From Streptomyces sp. SM11 (GTDB taxonomy: Bacteria > Actinomycetota > Actinomycetes > Streptomycetales > Streptomycetaceae), in NCBI RefSeq assembly GCF_002910905.1, contig NZ_NEUE01000305.1, positions 14,153 through 74,173 on the forward strand: DNA of 60,021 nt. Reading direction: 5' to 3'. The notes under the pieces are model-generated. The model did no database searches, was not told the origin of the DNA, and saw nothing but the letters and a program-made list of their open reading frames with translations. Positions 26,938-36,006 of this stretch are shown piece after piece. How positions within the stretch are numbered: position 1 is the first letter of the stretch; each line of letters opens with the position of its first letter. Made by a program: the position numbers and the translations under genes.

Positions 26938-27050
26938 AATAAGTCGTTCCGAGCACCGGAAGAGCACGTTTGGAGATGCGGCTCACACTCCGAAGACCTG
27001 ACTATTTCGGGAAGTCAACGAGCAAGTGCCAAGGGAAAGGGGACCGTTCC

Positions 27051-28373
27051 ATGGGGGACGTCCTTCGCGACACAGGTGGCGCAAAAAGTAAGCGAATACC
27101 GAAGTTCGAGGGACTGCGAGGGGTCCTCGCACTGGGTGTGGTCGTTTACCATGTCGCGTTCCAGGCCGGAGTGGGCAGCTTCATCGACCAGCCGGGCAAG
27201 CCCTTCTGGGGCGTTCTCGCCGACGGTCTCGGGGTGTGCCTCCCCCCCTTCTTCGCGTTGTCCGGCATGATGCTCTACAAGCCCTACGCACGCGTCACCA
27301 TCAGCGGGACGAAGCGGCCCGCCACCGGGCGGTTCCTCAAGCGCCGGGCGCTGCGCATCGTGCCCGCCTACTACCTGCTGCTCGCCTTCGCGCTCCCCGG
27401 CTACAACTGGTACGAGATCGACAGCGTCGGCGACGTCCTGCGGCCCCTGCTGCTCATGCACTTCTACCTGCCCGAGGGCCAGCCGATGCACGGCATCGAG
27501 CCCACCTGGACGGTCCCCGCGGAGTTCACGTTCTACCTGGCCCTGCCCCTGATCGCCTGGGTCGGTCACCGGCTGGCCCGCGGCGGCCGGACCCCCGCGC
27601 AGAAGGCACGCCGACTGCTGCTGCCGCTGGCCGCGCTGGAAGTCATGGCCATCTGCTGGGTCACGTACACCAACCTCCCCTCCACCGGCGCGACGATGCA
27701 GTGGTACTGGCCGCCGTACTACGCCGGCTGCTTCGCGGCGGGCATGGCACTGGCGATCTACTCCGCGTACGCCGAGAAGACGCCTGACACCCCCGCCTTC
27801 TACCGCTTCGTGATCCGGCGTCCACTGATCTGCTGGCTGCCGCTCATCCCGCTGTTCCTCCTGTACGCCACCAAGCCCATCGGCATCCCGGGCATGGGCG
27901 ACAACGCGGCCCTGGTCCAGGAGCTCGTGGACCACTTCGTGCTGACCCTCTTCACCCTGCTGCTCCTGGCACCGATGACGGTCCCGGGCGCCGAGTCGCG
28001 GTTCTCCGACGCACTCTTCACCAGCAAGCCGATCCTCTTCCTCGGCCAGATCTCCCTCGGCGTCTACCTCTGGCACGAGATCGTGATCAACCTCTGGCTC
28101 AGGAACGGCAGCATCTTCGGCAAGTCCCCCGTGCCAACACCGGAGTTCCGCGGTGATATGGGGTTCTGGGAGCTGTTCCTCTTCACCATCGCGATCAGCG
28201 TCGTGCTGGCGACGATCAGCTTCTACCTCGTGGAGAAGCCACTCATCCGATTCGGCGAACGCGGCGGCCCGCCCCGGGGGAGCCTTCCCCCCGCCCCGGC
28301 GGAACCGGCTCTGCAGATCCCGGGCACACGCCGGCCGGACAGTTCCGCGGAGCCCACCGCCGACCGCACCTGA
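27051..28373 (+). CDS. membrane-bound acyltransferase (acyltransferase-3 family)
   Basis: A 440-residue integral membrane protein with about 10 helices. The first helix reads FEGLRGVLALGVVVYHVAF, with the conserved R and H of the family, followed by RFLKRRALRIVPAYYLLL and, late in the protein, ISLGVYLWHEIVINLWL. The ATG at 27051 follows AAAGGGGA; upstream in-frame codons are unsupported. Such enzymes move acyl groups onto hydroxyls at the membrane. The C-1027 pathway assigns an acyltransferase to attaching the benzoxazolinate to the core, and the next genes make and activate that acid, so this is the likely role. Confidence 0.85.
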   Translation: MGDVLRDTGGAKSKRIPKFEGLRGVLALGVVVYHVAFQAGVGSFIDQPGKPFWGVLADGLGVCLPPFFALSGMMLYKPYARVTISGTKRPATGRFLKRRALRIVPAYYLLLAFALPGYNWYEIDSVGDVLRPLLLMHFYLPEGQPMHGIEPTWTVPAEFTFYLALPLIAWVGHRLARGGRTPAQKARRLLLPLAALEVMAICWVTYTNLPSTGATMQWYWPPYYAGCFAAGMALAIYSAYAEKTPDTPAFYRFVIRRPLICWLPLIPLFLLYATKPIGIPGMGDNAALVQELVDHFVLTLFTLLLLAPMTVPGAESRFSDALFTSKPILFLGQISLGVYLWHEIVINLWLRNGSIFGKSPVPTPEFRGDMGFWELFLFTIAISVVLATISFYLVEKPLIRFGERGGPPRGSLPPAPAEPALQIPGTRRPDSSAEPTADRT

Positions 28374-28392
28374 CTCCCCAAGGAGGCACCCC

Positions 28393-29064
28393 GTGACCGC
28401 ACAGATCAAGATCCTCGCGATCAACGGTTCGGAACGTGACGGCAACACCGCCGACGTACTGCGGCACGCGGCACGCACCGTCGAGCCCCGCGGCGTCGAT
28501 TTCGAGGCCGTGGACCTGCGCTCCATCACGATGGAGCGGTGCGGTCCGTGCGGGGACTGCAACGACAGGCCCGTCGCCTGCGCGCTGGCCGACGGGGTGC
28601 CCCAGGTGATCGAGAAGATGATCGCGGCGGACGGGATCATCTTCGCGGCTCCCGTACACGGATTCGGCACCGCCAGCCTCATGCAGACCTTCATCGAGCG
28701 CGCCGGTGTCGGCTATCTGCGCTTCGACCGGCCGCTGAGCAACAAGGTCGCCGGCATCATCTCGGTCGCCCGGCGCTACAGCGCCGGTGAAGTGTGGGCC
28801 CAACTGGCCGTCAACGCCCTGCTCAACAGGATGATCCTGGTGGGCAGTGGATTCCCGGCGACGGTGCACGCGCTGCACCGGGGCGACGCGCTCAAGGACG
28901 ACGAGGGCCTGACCAACGTCTCCCGCATGGTCAACCGGATGACGGACATGATCGAGCTGCTCGGCGAGCACCGCCGACTGTCCGGCCGTTCGGACGCCCT
29001 GGCCTCCGGCGAGGCCAACGAGCGTGTCGGTCTCGCGCTCAACGAACTCCAGGCACAGCCGTGA
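28393..29064 (+). CDS. sgcG: iron-sulfur flavoprotein, ADIC dehydrogenase (SgcG-like)
   Basis: A 223-residue flavodoxin-like NADPH:FMN reductase-type protein (KILAINGSERDGNTADVLRHA) with a compact cysteine motif C50-x2-C53-x2-C56-x6-C63 (CGPCGDCNDRPVAC), as in archaeal iron-sulfur flavoproteins. SgcG is known to be an Fe-S, FMN-dependent enzyme that oxidises 2-amino-2-deoxyisochorismate to 3-enolpyruvoylanthranilate. The GTG at 28393 follows AAGGAGG. Its stop overlaps the GTG of the CoA ligase gene, and the ADIC synthase lies one gene further on, matching the chemistry. Confidence 0.92.
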   Translation: MTAQIKILAINGSERDGNTADVLRHAARTVEPRGVDFEAVDLRSITMERCGPCGDCNDRPVACALADGVPQVIEKMIAADGIIFAAPVHGFGTASLMQTFIERAGVGYLRFDRPLSNKVAGIISVARRYSAGEVWAQLAVNALLNRMILVGSGFPATVHALHRGDALKDDEGLTNVSRMVNRMTDMIELLGEHRRLSGRSDALASGEANERVGLALNELQAQP

Positions 29065-30515
29065 GCGGCGGCCGGCTGCCGGCCCCCGGCGGGGCCGGAC
29101 AGCCGGGCTCCGCCGCGGCCGACGACTTCTGGTCCGCCTACGGGCGGGTGAGCGATGACTTCTACCGCGGTGAACTCACCACGGCCGACCGGGAGCGTTG
29201 GGAGAGCCGGCGGCTGACGGCGGTGCTGCGCCATGTCACCGGCCGCTCGCCGTTCTACCGCCGCCACCTCGCCGGGGTGGACGTCGAGGCGGTCACCCCC
29301 GCGAACCTCGCGGAACTGCCCTTCACCACCAAGGACGACCTGCGGCGGGAGATGCACGGCGTCCTGTCCGGTCCACTGCACGAGGCACGCATCTACTACG
29401 AGACCACCGGTACCACCGGTGCCGCCACCCCGTGCCCGCGTGGCGAGAAGGACATCGCCACCAGCAACATCGCCGTCCGGGAGTCCTGGCGCCGGATGCT
29501 CGCGGCCCGGTTCGGGGACCGGATGCCCGTCGTGGGCCTGATGGGGCCGTCGGAACTGTACGCGTTCGGGGATGTGTTCACCGCGGTGGCCGCGGAGCTC
29601 GGAGCCTGTCACGTAAAGATCTGGCCGGAGTCCCCGCGGGTCGGATTCCGCAAGGCCCTGCGGCTGATCGAGGAACTGGATGTCGAGGTGCTGGTCTGCG
29701 CCCCGGCCCTGTGCCTGAGCCTTGCCAAGGCGGCGCTGCACTACGGCTACGACCTGGCCGAACTGCCGGTGAAGCTCTTCTTGACCCTGGGGGAGATCTG
29801 CACCCCGCAGTTCGCCGACAACGTCGCGACCCTCTGGCCGCAGGCCGTCGTGCGGCCCACCCTCTACGGCTCCCAGGAGGCGCTGTGCATCGCCACCGGA
29901 GCGGACTCCGGGGCGCTCCATCTCGCCCTGCCCAACTACCTGGTCGAACTGATCGACCCCGACACCGGCACCGTGCTCGGCGACACCGGTGAGGGCGAAC
30001 TCGTCCTCACCATGCTGGTCGACGGCATCAAACCGCTCATCCGCTACCGCACCGGCGACCTCGTCCGGATCGTCCCGGCCGAGGCCGGCGCCCCCCTGCC
30101 GGGACCGCGGATCCAGGTTGTCGGCCGAGTGGCCGACCGCATCCCGCTGGGCGACGTGACCCTCCAGCCCGCCGAGCTGGAGGCCGCGGTCCTCGAAGGG
30201 GTGAGCGGCTGCCTCGGCTACCAGGTCGTCATCGACCGGCAGCCCGACGGCGGCGACGCGGTCACCGTCCGGATGGACCTGCTGCCCGGCGCCGGCCCGG
30301 AACGCGGCAGGATCGGCGAGGCCGTCGCCGCCCGGCTGCGGGAGCGGACCGGGGCCCACGCCCGCATCGTCGTCGACACCGACCTCGACCCGGTGACCCA
30401 CACCGGCTCCTTCGTCAGCTGGAAGGCCGCCCGGGTCGTCGACAACCGCTCCGGCCCCGACCGGGCGGCGCTGACCGCCCGCCAGGTGGCACACCGCTAC
30501 GCCATCACCACGTGA
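29061..30515 (+). CDS. aryl-CoA ligase, PaaK-like (benzoxazolinate activation)
   Basis: A 484-residue adenylate-forming ligase of the phenylacetate-CoA ligase type. Nucleotide-binding loop YYETTGTTGAATPCPRGEKD, central TLYGSQEALCIATGADSG, hinge YRTGDLVRI and C-terminal GRVADRIPLGDVTLQPAELE are all present. The GTG at 29061 overlaps the sgcG stop (GTGA), so it is translationally coupled to the enzyme supplying the anthranilate-type acid. The likely reaction is ATP-dependent CoA thioester formation on the benzoxazolinate or its precursor before the acyltransferase acts. Confidence 0.87.
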   Translation: MSGGRLPAPGGAGQPGSAAADDFWSAYGRVSDDFYRGELTTADRERWESRRLTAVLRHVTGRSPFYRRHLAGVDVEAVTPANLAELPFTTKDDLRREMHGVLSGPLHEARIYYETTGTTGAATPCPRGEKDIATSNIAVRESWRRMLAARFGDRMPVVGLMGPSELYAFGDVFTAVAAELGACHVKIWPESPRVGFRKALRLIEELDVEVLVCAPALCLSLAKAALHYGYDLAELPVKLFLTLGEICTPQFADNVATLWPQAVVRPTLYGSQEALCIATGADSGALHLALPNYLVELIDPDTGTVLGDTGEGELVLTMLVDGIKPLIRYRTGDLVRIVPAEAGAPLPGPRIQVVGRVADRIPLGDVTLQPAELEAAVLEGVSGCLGYQVVIDRQPDGGDAVTVRMDLLPGAGPERGRIGEAVAARLRERTGAHARIVVDTDLDPVTHTGSFVSWKAARVVDNRSGPDRAALTARQVAHRYAITT

Positions 30516-30531
30516 TCCGGAGGTCCCAGCG

Positions 30532-32013
30532 ATGACCGACCCGTGCATGGTCTCGGCCCCGGTGCGGGTGCGGACACGACGGCTTGTGGTGAAAGAGGTG
30601 CGGGCGCTGTCCGCGTACCGTGCGCTGGCCGAGCACTTCGGACCCGACGAGGTGTACCTCCTGGAGTCCGCGGCCGGACCGGCCCGCGACCGCAGGCATC
30701 AGTTCGTCGGCTTCGGCGCGCTGCTGTCGCTCTCGGTCACCGACAGGGCGGTGCGTGTCGAAGGCCCGCCCGCCCTGCGGAGTCTGATTCTGGACCGGGC
30801 GGGGGCACTCCTCGAAACCGGTCCTGACGGACTGCGTCTGAGGACCCCGGCCGGACTGTGGGACCTGCTGCGAGTCATGCGCGACATGTTCGAGGCCGAG
30901 GGGTCCGCCTCCCGCTTCCGTTTCGGCTTCCTCGGCTTCTTCGGCTACGACACGGCCCGCTACATCGAGGACCTGCCCCACCTCATCGAGACCCGGCCGG
31001 AACTGCCCGACGTACGCCTGGTCCTGCACCGCGGCAGTGTGGTCACCGATCTCGTGACCGGCCGGAGCGAACTGCTGCTTCACGAGTCCCCGTACTGGCC
31101 CGGCCTCGCGCCGGAAGCGGTCTGCGGGCTCCTCGCCGACGCCGAGCGGGCCTGGCCCGACACGCCCGCCGACGGGTTCCCCGCATCGGCGGTCACCGAC
31201 GACAGTGACCCCGGGGTGTTCGCGAACGACGTCGAGCGCTGTCTGAAGCACATCGCCGTCGGTGACATCTACCAGGTGCAGATCGGCCATGAACTCTCCA
31301 TCCGTTCACCGGCCGACCCCGCCGACGTCTACCAGCGCCTGCGTCGGCGCAACGCGTCCCCGTACATGTACCTGGCGGGCATCGACGGGCACCGTTTGAT
31401 CGGCGCCAGCCCGGAACTGTTCGTGCGCATCGAGGACGGAGAGGTCACGATGCGGCCGATCGCGGGCACCGTGCCGCGCTCCGGCCCGGACGGCGGCACC
31501 GCGGCAGGAGCCCGGCTGCGGTCGGACCCCAAGGAGATCGCTGAGCACACCATGCTGGTGGACCTGTGCCGCAACGACATCGGACGGATCGCCCGGCCGG
31601 GAACCCTCGACGTACCCGACCAGCTGGACGTCGAGGGCTACTCACATGTGCTGCACCTCGTGTCCACGGTGGTCGGCCGGGCCCGGGCGGACACGGACGC
31701 CTTCGACAGCATCGCGGCGCTGTTCCCCGCCGGCACCATGACGGGCGCTCCCAAGATCCGCGCCATGGAGATCATCGAGTCCGTCGAGCGCAGCCGTCGG
31801 GGCTTGTACGCCGGCGCGCTCGGTCTCCTCGACGTGGGCGGCTATACCAACCTCGCCCTGTGCATCCGCACCCTGTTCCACCACGACGGTGTCTACCGCA
31901 CCCGGGCCTCGGCGGGAATCGTCGCGGATTCGGTACCCGGTACGGAGTGGACCGAGACGCTGGCCAAGATGAGCGCCACCCACTGGGCGGTCACCGGAGA
32001 GGAACTGCTGTGA
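30532..32013 (+). CDS. sgcD: ADIC synthase, anthranilate synthase component I-like (SgcD)
   Basis: A 493-residue chorismate-using enzyme of the TrpE family. The N-terminal VYLLESAAGP lies where TrpE proteins bind tryptophan; the catalytic half has GDIYQVQIGHELSI, MRPIAGTVPRSG, LVDLCRNDIGRIARPG and GTMTGAPKIRAMEI. SgcD differs from true anthranilate synthase by stopping at 2-amino-2-deoxyisochorismate, which SgcG then oxidises. The ATG at 30532 follows CCGGAGG, and the stop overlaps the GTG of the amidotransferase gene. I cannot see from motifs alone which residues prevent pyruvate elimination. Confidence 0.93.
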   Translation: MTDPCMVSAPVRVRTRRLVVKEVRALSAYRALAEHFGPDEVYLLESAAGPARDRRHQFVGFGALLSLSVTDRAVRVEGPPALRSLILDRAGALLETGPDGLRLRTPAGLWDLLRVMRDMFEAEGSASRFRFGFLGFFGYDTARYIEDLPHLIETRPELPDVRLVLHRGSVVTDLVTGRSELLLHESPYWPGLAPEAVCGLLADAERAWPDTPADGFPASAVTDDSDPGVFANDVERCLKHIAVGDIYQVQIGHELSIRSPADPADVYQRLRRRNASPYMYLAGIDGHRLIGASPELFVRIEDGEVTMRPIAGTVPRSGPDGGTAAGARLRSDPKEIAEHTMLVDLCRNDIGRIARPGTLDVPDQLDVEGYSHVLHLVSTVVGRARADTDAFDSIAALFPAGTMTGAPKIRAMEIIESVERSRRGLYAGALGLLDVGGYTNLALCIRTLFHHDGVYRTRASAGIVADSVPGTEWTETLAKMSATHWAVTGEELL

Positions 32014-32663
32014 ACCCGCCGTTCACCGACGGGCCCCGCCGGGGTCCCGGCAAGCCGCACGTCCTGGTGGTCGACGCGTTCGACAGCTTCGTCGACATCC
32101 TGCGCCAGTACCTGCTGTCCGCCGGCGCGGAACCGGTCATGGTGCGATCGCACCTGATGCCCCCGGACGAGATGAGGCTGATGCGGCCCGACGCGGTACT
32201 GCTGGGCCCGGGCCCGGGCCACCCCGACACCTCGGGACACGTCGAGGTCGTACGGGCCTTCGCCGGAGAGGTGCCGCTGCTCGGGGTATGTCTGGGCCAT
32301 CAGGCCATCGCCCGCGCCCACGGTGCCGCCACCGTGCCCGCACGGCATCTGATGCACGGAAAGACGAGCCGGATCACGCACGACGGGCGGGGCGTGTTCG
32401 CCGGACTGCCCGACAGGTTCTCCGCCGCCCGCTACCACTCGCTGATCGTGCCGGAGAACACCGTGCCGCCGTCCCTGGAGGTCACCGCGCGCGCCGCGGA
32501 CGACGGCTACGTGATGGGTCTGCGCCATCGGTCGCTGCCGGTGGAGTCGGTCCAGTTCCATCCGGAGAGCTTCCGCACCGAACACGGCATGCCGATGATC
32601 CGGAACTTCCTGGCCTCCGTGCGGTCCTTCGCCGCGCGGGAGCGCACGGCGAAGGCGGCCTGA
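32010..32663 (+). CDS. sgcD1: glutamine amidotransferase subunit (SgcD1-like)
   Basis: A 217-residue class I glutamine amidotransferase (TrpG type): VDAFDSFVDIL, LLGPGPGHPDTSG, the nucleophile C94 in GVCLGHQAIARAHG, and the VQFHPESFRTEHG motif supplying His and Glu. It releases ammonia from glutamine for the ADIC synthase encoded just upstream. The GTG at 32010 overlaps the synthase stop, which would keep the two subunits in balance. Confidence 0.88.
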   Translation: MNPPFTDGPRRGPGKPHVLVVDAFDSFVDILRQYLLSAGAEPVMVRSHLMPPDEMRLMRPDAVLLGPGPGHPDTSGHVEVVRAFAGEVPLLGVCLGHQAIARAHGAATVPARHLMHGKTSRITHDGRGVFAGLPDRFSAARYHSLIVPENTVPPSLEVTARAADDGYVMGLRHRSLPVESVQFHPESFRTEHGMPMIRNFLASVRSFAARERTAKAA

Positions 32664-32733
32664 CACAAGGTCCCCGATTCAGGGCGGCGGTGTTCCCGCC
32701 GCCCGTTCCCACAACAACGAGGGTGGATTGACT

Positions 32734-33891
32734 GTGCGTCCCTTCCGTATCGAGATCGACCAGTCCGACATCGACGACCTGCACCGCCGGATCGACGCCA
32801 CCCGCTGGCCGTCGGAGATATCCGGCGCCGGATGGGACCGCGGAGTCCCGCTGTCCAGTCTCAAGGAGCTCACCGAGCACTGGCGCCACGGTTACGACTG
32901 GCGGGCCGCCGAGGCCGAGCTGAACCGGTACCCGCAGTTCACCACCACGATCGACGGCGCCGAGGTGCACTTCCTGCACGTGCGCTCGCCCGAGCCGGAC
33001 GCGATGCCGCTGGTACTCACCCACGGCTGGCCCGGCTCGGTGGCCGAGTTCCTCGACGTCATCGGGCCGCTGAGCGACCCGCGGGCCCACGGCGGCGACC
33101 CGGCGGACGCGTTCCACGTGGTCGTCCCCTCCATGCCGGGGTACGGCTTCTCCGGTCCGACCACCGAGCAGGGCTGGGACGTGCGACGGGTCGCGCGTGC
33201 CTGGGCAGAGCTGATGAGCCGCCTCGGGTACGAGCGCTACGTCGCCCAGGGCGGCGACTGGGGCAAGGTCGTCTCGCTGGAGCTGGGCCTCGCCGACCCC
33301 GACCACGTGGCGGGGGTGCACCTGAACATGCTGGTGACCTTCCCGCCGCAGGACGATCCGGAGGCCATCGGGCGCCTGGACGAGAGCGACCTGGGCAAAC
33401 TGGCGCACGGCGGGCAGTTCGCCGACACGGGCATCGGCTGGCAGCGCATCCAGGCCACCCGCCCGCAGACCCTGGCCTACGGACTCACCGACTCCCCGGT
33501 CGGCCAGCTCGCCTGGATTCTCGACAAGTTCCAGGAGTGGAGCGGCGGCAAGAACGTGGAGGACGCCATTCCGCGCGACCGGCTGCTCACCCACGTGATG
33601 ATCTACTGGCTGACCGCGACCGCCGGATCCAGTGCCCAGCTGTACTACGAGTCGGCGCACGGCATGGCGGACTTCGCACGCACCTGGGGCGGGCCGTGGC
33701 CGCTGACCGCCCCCGTCGGCGTCGCGGTGTTCCCCGACGACGCCACACGGCCCATCCGCGCCTTCGCCGAGGCCATCCTGCCCACCCTGACGCGGTGGAC
33801 CGAGTTCGACCGCGGCGGGCACTTCGCCGCCATGGAGCAGCCGGATCTCCTCGTCGGGGACATCCGGACGTTCACGCGTCCACTGCGCTGA
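32734..33891 (+). CDS. sgcF: enediyne epoxide hydrolase (SgcF-like)
   Basis: A 385-residue alpha/beta-hydrolase epoxide hydrolase with the N-terminal EHN domain (RPFRIEIDQSDIDDLHRRID). Oxyanion-hole motif THGWPGS, nucleophile D175 in AQGGDWGKVVSLE, and late FDRGGHFAAMEQPDLL with the catalytic histidine are intact. SgcF opens an epoxide on the enediyne core to the diol that receives the beta-tyrosine ester. The GTG at 32734 has GGTGGA 6 bases upstream; a TTG at 32728 in the same frame is possible. Confidence 0.92.
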   Translation: MRPFRIEIDQSDIDDLHRRIDATRWPSEISGAGWDRGVPLSSLKELTEHWRHGYDWRAAEAELNRYPQFTTTIDGAEVHFLHVRSPEPDAMPLVLTHGWPGSVAEFLDVIGPLSDPRAHGGDPADAFHVVVPSMPGYGFSGPTTEQGWDVRRVARAWAELMSRLGYERYVAQGGDWGKVVSLELGLADPDHVAGVHLNMLVTFPPQDDPEAIGRLDESDLGKLAHGGQFADTGIGWQRIQATRPQTLAYGLTDSPVGQLAWILDKFQEWSGGKNVEDAIPRDRLLTHVMIYWLTATAGSSAQLYYESAHGMADFARTWGGPWPLTAPVGVAVFPDDATRPIRAFAEAILPTLTRWTEFDRGGHFAAMEQPDLLVGDIRTFTRPLR

Positions 33892-34000
33892 CACACGGTT
33901 GGGCACACACGAAGTGGAGCGCCCGTCGGCCGGAACCCTAGATTGACGGTCCCCGGACCGACGGGCCCGATGTCGTCGGCTCTCGCCGTCAGGAGACTTC

Positions 34001-35272
34001 ATGCTGGAGAAATGCAGACGGGACGACACCTGCCGCGTTTGCGGTGCGGACGACTGGATCGAGGTCATCTCGTTCGGTTCGCTGCCGCTCGCGAACGGCT
34101 TCGTCGACCCGGCCGACGCCGATGAGGCGCAGGACGCCTTCCCGCTGGACGTCATCGTGTGCCGGCGGTGCCGGCTGATGACGCTGCGGCATGTCGTCGA
34201 TCCCGAGACGCTGTTCAAGCACTACGTCTACGTCTCGTCCGACTCCGACCAGATCCGCGAGCACATGCGTCACATCGTCGGCCTGGCCACTCGGCGGGCG
34301 GCTCTGGTCCCCGACGACCTGGTCGTGGAGATGGGCAGCAACATCGGCACTCAGCTCGCGATGTTCGAGGCGGCCGGCATGAGGGTGGCCGGGGTCGACC
34401 CGGCCGCCAACCTCGCCGAGATCGCCAACGAGCGGGGCATCGCCACCGATCCGGACTTCTTCGGGCCCGGCCCCGCCTCCCGCATCACCGAGGGCCAGGG
34501 CCGGGCGAAGGCCGTCATCGGCCGCCAGTGCTTCGCGCACATCGACGACGTGCACCGCATCCTGGACGGCGTCGACGTGGTGCTCGACGACGACGGCGTC
34601 CTGATCATCGAGGTGCCGTACCTGCTGAACCTGCTCGACGAGAACCAGTTCGACACGATCTACCACGAGCACCTGTCCTACTTCTCCCTGCACACGCTGA
34701 GCCATCTCTTCGGTGCGCACGGCCTGCGCGTCATCGACGTGGAGCGGGTGGCCGTCCACGGCGGCTCGATCGCCGTCGTCGCCGCGCGGGAGACCGCCGC
34801 ACGGACCCCCCAGCCGTCGGTCGCCGCGCTGCTCGCCCTGGAGGAGGCGCGCGGTCTGCTGACCGAAGCCCCCTACCGGGCCTTCGCCGAGCGGGTGACG
34901 CGGGTGACCGAGGCGGTCCGCACGCTGGTCCACGGCCTGGTGGCGGACGGCAAGCGGGTGGCCGGCTACGGAGCCCCGTCCAAGGGCACCCAACTGCTGA
35001 TGGCCTGTGAGCTGACGGCCCAGGACATCACCGTCTGCGGCGACACCACCAGCCTCAAGCACGGCAAACTGCTGCCGGGGACCCACATCCCCGTCCTGCC
35101 TCCGGAGGAGGTCGCCGCCACGGAACCGGACTACTACCTCCTCCTCGCCTGGAACTACACCGAGGAGGTCGTCCGCAAGGAACACCGCTTCCTCGCTGCG
35201 GGAGGGAAGTTCATCGTTCCCGTACCGGAGCCCAGGATCATCTCCGTCCAGTCAGCGAAGGAGCTCGTCTGA
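34001..35272 (+). CDS. sgcA3: sugar C-methyltransferase (SgcA3-like)
   Basis: A 423-residue NDP-hexose C-methyltransferase of the TylC3/EryBIII type. The N-terminal zinc site is CRVCGADDW with CRRCRLMTL, the SAM site is VVEMGSNIGTQLAMFE, and the C-terminal Rossmann part holds GYGAPSKGTQLLM. It adds the branching methyl to the deoxysugar ring. The ATG at 34001 follows AGGAGA after a 109-base gap, the widest in this part of the operon, so an internal promoter is possible. Its stop overlaps the next ATG at a single base. Confidence 0.92.
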   Translation: MLEKCRRDDTCRVCGADDWIEVISFGSLPLANGFVDPADADEAQDAFPLDVIVCRRCRLMTLRHVVDPETLFKHYVYVSSDSDQIREHMRHIVGLATRRAALVPDDLVVEMGSNIGTQLAMFEAAGMRVAGVDPAANLAEIANERGIATDPDFFGPGPASRITEGQGRAKAVIGRQCFAHIDDVHRILDGVDVVLDDDGVLIIEVPYLLNLLDENQFDTIYHEHLSYFSLHTLSHLFGAHGLRVIDVERVAVHGGSIAVVAARETAARTPQPSVAALLALEEARGLLTEAPYRAFAERVTRVTEAVRTLVHGLVADGKRVAGYGAPSKGTQLLMACELTAQDITVCGDTTSLKHGKLLPGTHIPVLPPEEVAATEPDYYLLLAWNYTEEVVRKEHRFLAAGGKFIVPVPEPRIISVQSAKELV

Positions 35273-36006
35273 TGGAGTACGGCCCCGAACACGCGCAGTT
35301 CTACGACCTCGTCTTCCGCAGCCGCGGCAAGGACTTCGACATGGAGGCCCGCGGCCTCGCCGAGCTGATCCTCGCAGGCCGGCCCGACGCCACCTCGCTC
35401 CTCGACGTGGCCTGCGGCACCGGAGCCCACCTGGAGACGCTCGCCACGCTCTTCGGCCACGTCGAGGGTCTGGAGTACGCGCCCGCGATGATGGAGCAGG
35501 CGGCCGCCCGGCTGCCCGGCGTCCCCCTGCACTCCGGGGACATGCGGTCGTTCGACCTCGGCCGCACCTTCGACGCGATCACCTGCATGGGCAACGCGCT
35601 CGGCGAGATGGGCTCGGTCACCGAGCTGAAGGCCGCGGTGTCGGCCATGTCGGGCCACCTGAACTCCGGCGGGGTCCTCGTCGCTGAGCCCTGGTACTTC
35701 CCCGAGAACTTCCTCGACGGCCACGTCGGCGGGCATCTGCACCGCGAGGAGGGCCGTGTCATCACTCGTATGACGCACTCCGTGCGGCAAGGCGACAAGT
35801 CCCGGCTGGAAGTGCGGTTCAGAGTCGCGGACTCGACCGGATTCCGCGAGTTCTCCGAGGTCCTGACCTCCAGCCTGTTCACCCGCGAGCAGTACGCCGA
35901 CGCCTTCGAGACAGCGGGCCTCACCGTGAAGTTCGTGCCCGGCTTCCGGCTGGCCGACGGCCGGCCCAACAGCCCCGGCCTCTTCCTCGGCATACGCGCG
36001 GCATGA
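35272..36006 (+). CDS. sgcA5: sugar N-methyltransferase (SgcA5-like)
   Basis: A 244-residue class I SAM methyltransferase related to DesVI/TylM1. SAM loop LLDVACGTGAHLETL and the segment CMGNALGEMGSVTEL follow the family pattern. It would mono- or dimethylate the 4-amino group of the deoxysugar. The ATG at 35272 overlaps the stop of the C-methyltransferase, and its own stop overlaps the aminotransferase start. Confidence 0.9.
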   Translation: MEYGPEHAQFYDLVFRSRGKDFDMEARGLAELILAGRPDATSLLDVACGTGAHLETLATLFGHVEGLEYAPAMMEQAAARLPGVPLHSGDMRSFDLGRTFDAITCMGNALGEMGSVTELKAAVSAMSGHLNSGGVLVAEPWYFPENFLDGHVGGHLHREEGRVITRMTHSVRQGDKSRLEVRFRVADSTGFREFSEVLTSSLFTREQYADAFETAGLTVKFVPGFRLADGRPNSPGLFLGIRAA

